DNA from: Ignavibacteriales bacterium
GTDB taxonomy: Bacteria > Bacteroidota > Ignavibacteria > Ignavibacteriales > Ignavibacteriaceae
NCBI GenBank assembly: GCA_027347125.1
Contig: DAIERC010000020.1
Coordinates: 1 to 16,598 of the forward strand
DNA: 16,598 nucleotides
Direction: 5' to 3'
Below the pieces are notes generated by a model that saw only the letters and a program-made list of their open reading frames with translations, did no database searches and was not told the origin of the DNA. Positions 1 through 6,295 of this stretch are shown here, in pieces (positions within the stretch are counted from its first letter, which is position 1; the number at the start of each line of letters is the position of its first letter). The translations under genes were made by a program, and so were the position numbers.

Positions 1-304
1 GGCGGGTCAATCGTTAAGCCAGATAATAAGCGGTGCGGAAAATGTTGTAGATATATCAATACAAGTAGCTGCAGCCAGCGAAGAACAAAGCGCCACAGCC
101 GAGCAGATAAGCAAAAGCATAGAAGCAATAAACAGCGTAACAAACCAGAGCTCGGCGGGAGTACAACAAATTGCCAGGGCAGCCGAAGATCTTAGCAAAC
201 TAACGAACGACCTTGAAACATTAATCGGCAAATTTAAAATTGATGAGCGTAAGGAATATTCAGGGCATAGCATAAGAAATAAGGGCAAGTTAATAAGGGC
301 GTAA
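1..304 (+). CDS. Methyl-accepting chemotaxis protein, C-terminal fragment (5' end outside window)
   Basis: About 100 codons are readable from base 2 to the TAA at 302-304. They encode the distal C-terminal helix of an MCP cytoplasmic signalling hairpin. The stretch with AAASEEQSATAEQIS matches the adaptation/methylation helix of MCPs, where paired Glu/Gln residues are modified by CheR and CheB. It is followed by NQSSAGVQQIARAAEDLSKL and a short basic tail ending in LIRA. The segment aligns closely, without gaps, with the same region of the complete MCP at 1456-3570, so the two are paralogous receptors. No CheR/CheB-tethering pentapeptide of the NWETF type is seen at the C terminus. The sensor and HAMP regions lie upstream of the window, so ligand and membrane topology cannot be judged. 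A strong terminator follows 28 bp after the stop. Confidence 0.93.
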   Translation, partial: AGQSLSQIISGAENVVDISIQVAAASEEQSATAEQISKSIEAINSVTNQSSAGVQQIARAAEDLSKLTNDLETLIGKFKIDERKEYSGHSIRNKGKLIRA

Positions 305-331
305 AGTTTCTCTCTCAGTACTAATCTTTCT

Positions 332-367
332 AAAAACCGGAAACCCTTAAAAATGTTTCCGGTTTTT
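332..367 (+). terminator. Rho-independent terminator after the partial MCP
   Basis: A perfect 13-bp inverted repeat has arms at 332-344 (AAAAACCGGAAAC) and 355-367 (GTTTCCGGTTTTT) with a 10-nt loop. The 3' arm ends in a five-T run. The A-rich 5' flank and T-rich 3' end make it nearly symmetrical, so it could work in both directions. It separates the partial MCP from the TonB-domain genes. Confidence 0.85.
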
Positions 368-420
368 ATCATCGTTGTGATTCCTTAGCAAAAAAAAACA
401 AATTCCTCAGCGTATTACCC

Positions 421-447
421 TAAATAAACTTTAAAATAATCCGATAA
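421..447 (+). promoter_or_regulatory. Candidate sigma-28 (FliA)-type promoter for the first TonB-domain gene
   Basis: TAAATAAA (421-428), an 11-nt spacer and TCCGATAA (440-447) match the enterobacterial FliA consensus TAAAGTTT-N11-GCCGATAA. The -10-like block matches at 7 of 8 positions, the TAAA core of the -35 matches, and the spacing is exact. The expected transcription start is near 455-458, leaving a short leader before the ATG at 484. The call is by pattern only. A similar arrangement lies before the chemotaxis operon at 4800-4826, which strengthens it. Confidence 0.55.
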
Positions 448-483
448 TTAATCGAGTACAAATTATTTTAATTGAGGAAAAGC

Positions 484-870
484 ATGCGCTCTATTTATTT
501 GTTGGTGTTATTCTTTTTAGTGACTTTAATAGGCTTTTCAAGCAATACTTCGGCTCAACAGCAGGACCCATATCTACCATTTGCAGAACAAATGCCGCAG
601 CCTGTCGGTGGAATGGAAGCTATCTACAAAAACATTCATTATCCTGAAACAGCCAGAGAAGCTCACCTTGAAGGCAAGGTTTATCTTCTTCTTTTTATAA
701 ATGAAGACGGTAACATTGATAAAGTTACAGTAATTAAAGGCATCGGGCTTGGCTGCGATGAAGCCGCCAAAGCTGGAGTTAGCAAAGTGAGGTTTACACC
801 GGCAAAAAATAATGGCGCTGCGGTTAAAGTTAAACTGTCACTGGCAATAACTTTTAAATTGACCAATTAA
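484..870 (+). CDS. Exported stand-alone TonB C-terminal-domain protein (copy 1)
   Basis: The product is 128 residues. A basic start (MRS) and a hydrophobic stretch (about residues 5-20) followed by SNTSA-QQ look like a Sec signal peptide, placing the mature protein in the periplasm or envelope. The rest is one TonB C-terminal-type domain (PF03544-like). Visible marks are MPQPVGGMEAIYKNIHYP, then EGKVYLLLFINEDG, KGIGLGCDEAA, FTPAKNNG and a final AITFKL strand. There is no long Pro-rich spacer and only the signal-like hydrophobic segment, so it is not a full-length TonB energy transducer. The ATG at 484 is preferred over an in-frame TTG at 472 because GAGG (474-477) sits 6 nt before the ATG and the signal peptide then begins normally. 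It is a tandem paralogue of the next gene. Function is unknown, and its setting between MCP genes is suggestive only. Confidence 0.85.
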   Translation: MRSIYLLVLFFLVTLIGFSSNTSAQQQDPYLPFAEQMPQPVGGMEAIYKNIHYPETAREAHLEGKVYLLLFINEDGNIDKVTVIKGIGLGCDEAAKAGVSKVRFTPAKNNGAAVKVKLSLAITFKLTN

Positions 871-914
871 TGACATTAAAAATTAGAGCAAGGTCTTAAC
901 TTGCTTTAAAGTTG

Positions 915-922
915 TTCGATAA
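915..922 (+). promoter_or_regulatory. Possible sigma-28-type -10 element before the second TonB-domain gene
   Basis: TTCGATAA (915-922) is identical to the -10-like block upstream of the che operon and lies 40 nt before the ATG at 963. A matching -35 is poor: the sequence at the right distance reads TTAACTTG (896-903). It may be a weak FliA site or chance. The gene could also be transcribed by read-through from the preceding copy. Confidence 0.3.
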
Positions 923-962
923 TGAAACTAAGTGCGATATAAAACTAAATAAGGATAAAGAG

Positions 963-1352
963 ATGCGCGTTGTTAAATATTCATTCATAGGATTTTTATT
1001 TTTTGTTTTATTTGGTTTTACCCAAACAACTTTTGCTCAGCAACCCGACCCGTATGTACCATTTGCCGAGGAAATGCCTCAACCGGTTGGGGGTGCGCCC
1101 GCAATTTACAAGAATATAAAATATCCTAACATGGCAAAACAAGCCGGAATTCAGGGTAAAGTTTATGTATTGATCTACATAAATGAAAGAGGCGGAGTTG
1201 ATGACGTAAAAATCGTAAAAGGAATTGGCGGGGGATGCGATGAAGCGGCTATAGCCGGAGTTAAAGAGACGAAATTTTCTCCGGCAAAAAACGGCGGTAA
1301 ACCTGTAAAAGCAAAACTATCTATGGCTATAGAATTCAAACTGTCCGGTTAG
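963..1352 (+). CDS. Exported stand-alone TonB C-terminal-domain protein (copy 2)
   Basis: The product is 129 residues: an N-terminal signal peptide (basic MRVVKYS, hydrophobic core around residues 8-22, then TTFA-QQ) and a single TonB C-terminal-type domain. It shares with copy 1 the mature start DPY-PFAE-MPQPVGG, the AIYKNI-YP block, GKVY, the KGIG-GCDEAA block with its single cysteine, SPAKNGGKPVK and the final IEFKL strand. By eye, more than half of the mature residues are identical, so this is a clear tandem duplication. The ATG at 963 is chosen over an upstream in-frame TTG at 912 because AAGGA (951-955) is 7 nt upstream and the extra 17 residues would be charged and precede the signal peptide. 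No transmembrane anchor or Pro-rich spacer is present, so classical TonB energy coupling is unlikely. Its role in the motility setting is unknown. Confidence 0.85.
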   Translation: MRVVKYSFIGFLFFVLFGFTQTTFAQQPDPYVPFAEEMPQPVGGAPAIYKNIKYPNMAKQAGIQGKVYVLIYINERGGVDDVKIVKGIGGGCDEAAIAGVKETKFSPAKNGGKPVKAKLSMAIEFKLSG

Positions 1353-1412
1353 CAGAATGTAAAATAATTGTGAATAATCTTTAAGAAAAAATAAATATTA
1401 AAATATACTTCA

Positions 1413-1436
1413 ATGCAAAGCTAAAACGTTTTGCAT
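1413..1436 (+). other. Weak inverted repeat in the leader of the complete MCP gene
   Basis: ATGCAAA (1413-1419) and TTTGCAT (1430-1436) are perfect 7-bp inverted arms around a 10-nt loop, 19 nt before the MCP start. No T-run follows, so it is not a convincing terminator. It could be an operator or a leader hairpin. It is AT-rich and may be chance. Confidence 0.25.
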
Positions 1437-1455
1437 CGTATTTATAAAATAAACA

Positions 1456-3570
1456 ATGGTGATTAAAGTGACTTGGTTTAAAAATTTGAAATTCGTTAGA
1501 AAAATACAGATAGGGTTTACCTTCCTTGCTGTTATATCCACCATAATTGCTGCGGTGGGATTTTTCCAGATTCATAAAATGAGCGGATTAAAGCAGCAGA
1601 TATTTGACGACTATGTTACCCCTCGCGACCAGGTATATAATGTTTACGCGAATTTTCAGAAAACTCAATTTTTAATGATGCAGTTTTCTATGCCGGCTTT
1701 CGCTTCAAAATTCGGCGAAAACGCGAAAGAATATACTAAATTGAGAGCGGACATAGATACGTCGGTTGATTCGTTGTTGAACTCCCATTTAGGCGCCGAT
1801 GTTAAAAAAGACATGAAGGATGTAAAAGAAATTTGGGGGCAATACAAAAGCATAGTTGCCGATGCTATTATGAGCGCGTCTGTTACGCAAGCTTACGATA
1901 TGGCGGCAGATATTTCAACTTCTTCCGGTCAGGACGTAGGCCGCAAACTGCTTGCGAAATTTGATGGGATAAATAAAAACCTGGAAAATAAATCACTGCA
2001 ATTAAACGCCGCCGTAGAAAGCTCGGTTGCCAGTTCTTTAACGATTACCATAATTTGTATAATTATAGGCTCAATAATTTTTGTACTGTGCGTATTCTTC
2101 TTAGCGCCGATGATTACAAAACCAATAAATAAATTAAAAGATATTGTAAAAGAATTTGCACTAGGCGACTACGATGTTGTAATCGAACATAATTCCAAAG
2201 ATGAAGTAGGCGAACTTGCAACTATGTTAAGAGATTTGCAGAAGGCACAAAAAACAAAGATACACGCCGCGGAAGAAATTGCATCCGGACGAATTTTGCG
2301 TGTAGAACTGGCTTCCGAAAAAGATTCACTTGCGATATCATTTAACAAGGAAGTTGAGACTATCGAAAACTTACTTTCGGAAGCGGACAGATTGATTAAA
2401 GCCAATGAAGAAGGTAACCTTTCTTTAAGAGGAGACGCTACCAGGTTCGAAGGCGAATGGGGTAAATTATTAAAAGGTATAAATTCTATTCTTGATGCCG
2501 TAGTCGCTCCTATTAACGAGTCGGCAGATGTTTTGAAAGTAATGGCTAACGGCGATTTTACCATTATGGTTAGCGGAAATTATAGAGGCGATCATCAGGT
2601 AATAAAAGACAATATTAATACTGTTAACGAATCGCTTTCCCAGGCGCTGCGCAAAGTAAGCGAAGCGGTACTTGCTACGGCAAGCGCGTCGAACCAAATT
2701 TCTTCCAGCGTTGAAGAAATGGCTGCCGGGGCCGGCGAACAAACACGTCAAACAGTTGATGTTGCCAGAGCAATTGAGCAGATGACAAAAACTATTCTTG
2801 ATAACACCAAGAACGCTTCTATTGCTGCAGAAACTGCCCGCAATTCAGGCGATCAGGCCAGAAAAGGCGGCGAGGTTGTTGAAAGCACCATCGAAGGAAT
2901 GCTGAGGATTGCAGAAGTTGTAAGAAAAGCAGCAGAGACAGTTGAAGCATTAGGAAAGAGCAGCGATGCAATCGGCGAGATTATACAGGTAATTGACGAC
3001 ATAGCCGATCAAACAAACCTGCTTGCTCTTAACGCCGCTATTGAAGCAGCCAGGGCAGGCGAACAGGGGCGCGGGTTTGCGGTTGTAGCTGACGAAGTAA
3101 GGAAACTTGCAGAACGTACCACGAAAGCTACAAAAGAAATAGCAAGCATGATTAAGAAAATTCAGAAAGATACTGTTGACGCAGTTGATTCTATGAAACA
3201 AGGCAAACAGGAAGTTGATAAAGGAAAAGAAATGGCGAATAAAGCCGGCGAAGTTCTGAAAGAAATTATTGAAGGAGCCGGGAAAGTTTCGGATGTTGCA
3301 GCTCTGGTTGCCGCAGCCAGCGAAGAGCAATCAGCTGCCGCTGAAGAGATAAGCAAAAACATAGAATCGATTAGCAGCGTAACACAGCAGAGCGCTGCGG
3401 GTTCGCAGCAAATTGCTAAATCGGCTGAAGATTTAAGTAACCTAACTCAGAATCTCGAAAGATTAATCAGTCATTTCAAAATAAGCGAAGATAAAAATGT
3501 AGGGTTCAAACCTAAACATAAAATGCTCAACAAATCTAGCTTTGCATTGGATTACGAGCATGTTTCATAA
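1456..3570 (+). CDS. Methyl-accepting chemotaxis protein with 4HB-type sensor and multiple HAMP-like segments
   Basis: This is a 704-residue transmembrane chemoreceptor. A basic N terminus leads to TM1 (about 19-38). An extracytoplasmic region of about 155 residues, predicted helical and resembling the four-helix-bundle MCP sensor class, runs to TM2 (about 195-217). A canonical HAMP follows (about 218-265, with P-I-KL and DEVGELA). At least two more HAMP-like segments come next (about 266-400), with GRILRVEL, EEGNLSLRGD and NGDFTIMVSG. The long coiled-coil signalling hairpin spans about 400-675. Its tip, about 513-545, has the hallmark DQTNLLALNAAIEAARAGE and GRGFAVVADEVRKLAERT. Putative methylation sites are seen near AASEEQSAAAEEIS (620-633). 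No C-terminal NWETF-like pentapeptide is present. The ATG at 1456 has no clear Shine-Dalgarno, and GTG codons at 1459 and 1468 are alternatives. The ligand is unknown. A terminator follows directly. Confidence 0.95.
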   Translation: MVIKVTWFKNLKFVRKIQIGFTFLAVISTIIAAVGFFQIHKMSGLKQQIFDDYVTPRDQVYNVYANFQKTQFLMMQFSMPAFASKFGENAKEYTKLRADIDTSVDSLLNSHLGADVKKDMKDVKEIWGQYKSIVADAIMSASVTQAYDMAADISTSSGQDVGRKLLAKFDGINKNLENKSLQLNAAVESSVASSLTITIICIIIGSIIFVLCVFFLAPMITKPINKLKDIVKEFALGDYDVVIEHNSKDEVGELATMLRDLQKAQKTKIHAAEEIASGRILRVELASEKDSLAISFNKEVETIENLLSEADRLIKANEEGNLSLRGDATRFEGEWGKLLKGINSILDAVVAPINESADVLKVMANGDFTIMVSGNYRGDHQVIKDNINTVNESLSQALRKVSEAVLATASASNQISSSVEEMAAGAGEQTRQTVDVARAIEQMTKTILDNTKNASIAAETARNSGDQARKGGEVVESTIEGMLRIAEVVRKAAETVEALGKSSDAIGEIIQVIDDIADQTNLLALNAAIEAARAGEQGRGFAVVADEVRKLAERTTKATKEIASMIKKIQKDTVDAVDSMKQGKQEVDKGKEMANKAGEVLKEIIEGAGKVSDVAALVAAASEEQSAAAEEISKNIESISSVTQQSAAGSQQIAKSAEDLSNLTQNLERLISHFKISEDKNVGFKPKHKMLNKSSFALDYEHVS

Positions 3571-3596
3571 ATCTTAAATAGTGTAATGTTTTGTCC

Positions 3597-3636
3597 GGCA
3601 GGTATGCATCACAAAAGTATATCTGCCTTTTTTTTT
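3597..3636 (+). terminator. Rho-independent terminator after the MCP gene
   Basis: Arms GGCAGGTATGC (3597-3607) and GTATATCTGCC (3617-3627) pair over 11 bp with two G-U pairs and a 9-nt loop. Nine consecutive T follow (3628-3636). It ends the MCP transcript before the hemerythrin genes. Confidence 0.85.
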
Positions 3637-3664
3637 ATGATGAAAAATTTGAGGAAAGAAAATT

Positions 3665-4072
3665 ATGGCGCTTCTAACATGGTCGAACGAATATAGTGTT
3701 AATATACAAGGGTTTGATAGCCAGCATAAAAAAATTGTTGATCTCATAAATGAGCTCCATTCTGCAATGCGTGAAGCAAGAGGTAAAGATGTGGTTGGAA
3801 AAATTCTTAACGAGCTAACATCTTACACGGTTTTCCATTTTGCCGCCGAAGAGAAAATTATGAAAGAGCATAACTATCCGGGCTATAACAGCCAAAAAGG
3901 CGAGCACGAAAAATTAACCAAACAGGTTGTAAGCTTAGTTGACGATTATAAATCGGGTAAAACGGTTTTGTCGCAGGAAGTTCTTCAATTCTTAAAGGAT
4001 TGGTTGATTAATCATATTATGGGATCGGATAAAAAATATTCCGAATACTTAAATAAAAAAGGCGTCGTATAA
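3665..4072 (+). CDS. Bacteriohemerythrin, copy 1, with Gln in place of one iron-ligand His
   Basis: The product is 135 residues, the normal length for a single-domain bacterial hemerythrin, a non-heme di-iron oxygen-binding protein of the cytoplasm. The canonical ligand set in this family is H-H-E-H-H-H-D. Here H21 (QHKK), H58 (VFHF), E62, H81 (GEH), H117 (NHI) and D122 are present. The residue expected to be His four before H81 is Gln77 (NSQKGEH), read from CAA. Copy 2 keeps His there. One iron would lack its usual ligand, so metal loading, O2 affinity or autoxidation may differ. GAGGA at 3651-3655 is a good ribosome-binding site. The gene lies directly after an MCP and before a paralogue, which fits oxygen or redox supply to taxis. 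That link is inferred. Confidence 0.93.
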   Translation: MALLTWSNEYSVNIQGFDSQHKKIVDLINELHSAMREARGKDVVGKILNELTSYTVFHFAAEEKIMKEHNYPGYNSQKGEHEKLTKQVVSLVDDYKSGKTVLSQEVLQFLKDWLINHIMGSDKKYSEYLNKKGVV

Positions 4073-4122
4073 ATAGAATAATACTTAAACATAAATAAAT
4101 TGTTTTTGAGAGGGAATAAACT

Positions 4123-4530
4123 ATGGCACTAATGGAATGGTCAAAAGATTACAGTGTTAACATTACGGAATTTGATGGTCAGCATAAAAAAATTGTTGGT
4201 TTTATAAATGAGCTGCACTTGGCAATGCGTGAAGCAAAGGGCAAAGAAGTGATGGGCAAAATTCTAGACGAGTTGGCGGACTATACCGTTTTTCATTTTT
4301 CCGCAGAAGAAAGATTAATGCACCAATATTCTTATCCCGGCTATATCAAACATAAAGCCGAACATGATAACCTGACCAAACAGGTTCTGGTTTTAGTTAA
4401 TGATTATAAAGCGGGGAAAAGTTTAATTTCCCAGGAAGTTATGCAATTTCTTAAGGACTGGCTGGTTAACCACATTATTGGCTCGGATAAAAAATATTCC
4501 GACTTCCTGAACAGCAAAGGAATTGCATAG
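4123..4530 (+). CDS. Bacteriohemerythrin, copy 2, complete iron-ligand set
   Basis: The product is 135 residues and about the same in sequence as copy 1 along its full length, clearly a tandem duplicate. All seven expected di-iron ligands are visible: H21 (GQHKK), H58 (VFHF), E62, H77 and H81 (HKAEH), H117 (NHI) and D122. The protein should bind O2 reversibly as a diferrous/met-peroxo site, as known for bacterial hemerythrins. It could buffer, deliver or sense oxygen. No signal peptide or membrane segment is present, so it is cytosolic. GAGAGGG (4108-4114) gives a good ribosome-binding site 8 nt before the ATG. There is no obvious promoter in the 50-bp gap after copy 1, so the pair is probably co-transcribed. 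A terminator follows the gene. Confidence 0.95.
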   Translation: MALMEWSKDYSVNITEFDGQHKKIVGFINELHLAMREAKGKEVMGKILDELADYTVFHFSAEERLMHQYSYPGYIKHKAEHDNLTKQVLVLVNDYKAGKSLISQEVMQFLKDWLVNHIIGSDKKYSDFLNSKGIA

Positions 4531-4580
4531 ATAAAGTTTGTCACGGTATTTAAAGTCTGTGTAGTTTTGTTTTTAGTGTA

Positions 4581-4614
4581 AAGCCGCATGCAAAAAGCGG
4601 CTTCTCTTTTTTTT
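4581..4614 (+). terminator. Rho-independent terminator after the hemerythrin pair
   Basis: Arms AAGCCGC (4581-4587) and GCGGCTT (4597-4603) form a perfect 7-bp GC-rich stem with a 9-nt loop, followed by CTC and eight T (4607-4614). It closes the hemerythrin transcription unit. Confidence 0.85.
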
Positions 4615-4657
4615 AGAAAGCTCAACGCCAATCTTTATTTACAGCGCCCGGCAAAAA

Positions 4658-4693
4658 CATTTGCAACTGTTTAACCATTTGCAAGTGGTTAAT
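4658..4693 (+). repeat. Two tandem 18-bp repeats with an internal inverted repeat, upstream of the che operon
   Basis: CATTTGCAACTGTTTAAC (4658-4675) and CATTTGCAAGTGGTTAAT (4676-4693) are adjacent and match at 15 of 18 positions; the first nine bases are identical. Within them TTAACCA (4671-4677) and TGGTTAA (4686-4692) form a perfect 7-bp inverted repeat. This looks like a protein-binding site spaced at about 1.7 helical turns. It lies in the 357-bp gene-free leader (4531-4887) between the hemerythrin terminator and the promoter candidate at 4800. Apart from the terminator, this repeat and that promoter, nothing else is recognisable in the stretch. Confidence 0.45.
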
Positions 4694-4799
4694 ATTATCC
4701 AATTGAAACAGCATTTTGGATTAAAAACAGATGTACATAATCATTTTTTTTAGCGGCATTACATTTGTAAAATAAACGGCAAAAAAGGCCGGAAAAAAT

Positions 4800-4826
4800 T
4801 AAAAATCTTTCAAGAACTTTCGATAA
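4800..4826 (+). promoter_or_regulatory. Candidate sigma-28 (FliA)-type promoter for the chemotaxis operon
   Basis: TAAAAATC (4800-4807), an 11-nt spacer and TTCGATAA (4819-4826) fit the FliA pattern TAAAGTTT-N11-GCCGATAA. The match is 5 of 8 in the -35 block, 6 of 8 in the -10 block, and exact in spacing. It lies 61 nt before the first ATG of the operon, in the right orientation. Chemotaxis operons are classical FliA targets, which supports the call. No transcription start can be seen from sequence alone. Confidence 0.55.
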
Positions 4827-4887
4827 TAGCAACAGGACTAATTATTCCGAAGTTCAAACAAATTAAATAAATGGAAAGTAACGATTA

Positions 4888-6294
4888 ATGAGCCAGGTTG
4901 AAAATTTTTTAGAACAACAATTGGAATTGTTAAAATCCGAAGATCCCACAACCAGGAGTTCGGCGGCCGAAGCATTAATGAGTGAAGAATTATCCGAAAA
5001 TGCCGTTGAAGCTTTGTGCATGCTGGTTACCGATCATGATAAAGGTGTTAGGAATTCGGCGGATTTAACGCTTTCAATAAACTCTAGCTCCATAATTCCC
5101 AAATACTTGGTTAAGTATGTTTCTTCCGATGACATTTCGGTAAGAAATTTGGCCGGAGAAATTTTATTGAAGATAGGCGCTAATGCCGTAGAGGCGATGC
5201 TGGATTATCTGGATAAAGGAAACGACGACGATAAAAAATTTATAATAGATATTCTTGGCTTAATAGGCGAACCGGTTGCCAGCGACAAAATTAACGACAT
5301 TTTTAAAGTAAATAAAAACGACAATGTTATACTTGCCTGTATTGAAGCGCTGGGCAACCTGAAGAGCGAAGAATCGGTGGATTTTATGATTCACATATAT
5401 CCGAAGAATGAGCTTTACAGGCCAACCATAATTGAATCACTCGGAAAAATCGGTTCGAAAAGAGCTGTACAATTTATTACCGAAAGATTTCAATACGAAG
5501 ATGAGTTAACAAAATTTTCGATGATCGAAAGCCTCGGTTTAATAGGCGATGAAGAAACGTTTTTCTTCCTTCTTTCTGAGTTAAGCAACACCGAAGGGCC
5601 GCTTGTTTGGGTAATATTAAATTCGATCTACCAGTTAAAAGAAAAATATAATTTCGATATTCCTTTTGACGACAAAATGAAGAAGGCTATACTTGATACC
5701 ATTTACGAAGCAGATTCCGAATTCCAAAAAGCCGCAGCTTACCTTATAATTCCGTTTGACGACGAAGAAGTAATAAACGCAGTGCTTACAATATACGGAA
5801 ACAATTTTGAACTGGACGATATAATTAAGCCGAAATTTATCGGCAGGCCTTTAGTTACCTTTAACACGTTGCCCGCGCTTCTAAATAAAATTCCGGAAAA
5901 CCTTAGAAGCCTGCTGGAATTATTGAAAGAGATGATAGTTTTTGAAAACATAGACTGTAAAGGAATATTATCTCCGCTTCAATTGCGCAATTTGACCGAG
6001 GCAATATCAAGGTGTCTGGATGACCCCGATGAAGAGGCCAGAAAATTAGCGGCTGAGCTTTTATTTATTCTGGATGAAAATGTTGCGCTGTTGTTTTTAG
6101 ATAAGATGATTGATGATGATAATATGTGGAACAGGCTAAAATTAATAGAACTGCTGGACGGAACCCGCTCTGCGGAAGCAGATTTTGCACTACAAAAATT
6201 AGCTAACGACCCGGAAGAAATGATTAGCGAACGAGCGCAGTATGTCATTTCGCAGCGGGAGAGTTCTAAATATGAAACGAAAATAGAAAACTGA
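4888..6294 (+). CDS. HEAT-repeat protein heading the chemotaxis operon
   Basis: This is a 468-residue, acidic, soluble all-helical protein with no signal peptide or membrane segment. Repeating amphipathic helix pairs of HEAT/armadillo type run through most of it. Examples are the segments with DPTTRSSAAEAL (about 19-30), SVRNLAGEILLKIGANAVE (84-102), VILACIEALGNL (147-158), RPTIIESLGKIGSKRA (178-193), TKFSMIESLGLIGDEE (208-223) and DEEARKLAAELL near 390. Such solenoids are usually protein-binding scaffolds; no catalytic motif is seen. A GGA triplet at 4873-4875 gives only a weak, distant ribosome-binding site. The stop codon is one base before cheR, so the two are translationally coupled. First position in a dense che operon implies a role in chemosensory signalling or array assembly, but the partner is unknown. 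Confidence 0.85.
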   Translation: MSQVENFLEQQLELLKSEDPTTRSSAAEALMSEELSENAVEALCMLVTDHDKGVRNSADLTLSINSSSIIPKYLVKYVSSDDISVRNLAGEILLKIGANAVEAMLDYLDKGNDDDKKFIIDILGLIGEPVASDKINDIFKVNKNDNVILACIEALGNLKSEESVDFMIHIYPKNELYRPTIIESLGKIGSKRAVQFITERFQYEDELTKFSMIESLGLIGDEETFFFLLSELSNTEGPLVWVILNSIYQLKEKYNFDIPFDDKMKKAILDTIYEADSEFQKAAAYLIIPFDDEEVINAVLTIYGNNFELDDIIKPKFIGRPLVTFNTLPALLNKIPENLRSLLELLKEMIVFENIDCKGILSPLQLRNLTEAISRCLDDPDEEARKLAAELLFILDENVALLFLDKMIDDDNMWNRLKLIELLDGTRSAEADFALQKLANDPEEMISERAQYVISQRESSKYETKIEN

Positions 6295-6295
6295 C

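Noticed and set aside
7..372. Open frame on the minus strand opposite the partial MCP
   Set aside because: It is a shadow of the MCP frame and runs through the terminator; no family features are visible. The other minus-strand frames in the window were dropped for the same reason.
472..483. TTG start giving a 132-residue version of the first TonB-domain protein
   Set aside because: It would overlap the GAGG ribosome-binding sequence that serves the ATG at 484, and the signal peptide begins cleanly at that ATG.
887..905. AGCAAG/CTTGCT hairpin after the first TonB-domain gene
   Set aside because: Only 6 bp with no T-run; too weak to call a terminator.
912..962. TTG start adding 17 residues to the second TonB-domain protein
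   Set aside because: The extension is charged, lies before the signal peptide and overlaps a promoter-like box. AAGGA fits the ATG at 963.
3575..3601. TAAATAGT-N11-TCCGGCAG as a FliA promoter for the hemerythrin genes
   Set aside because: The -10 block matches at only 4 of 8 positions and it overlaps the MCP terminator stem.
4760..4767. TACATTTG, a match to the Bacteroidetes vegetative -7 box TAnnTTTG
   Set aside because: No TTG-type -33 element at the required distance, and the organism may not use that consensus.
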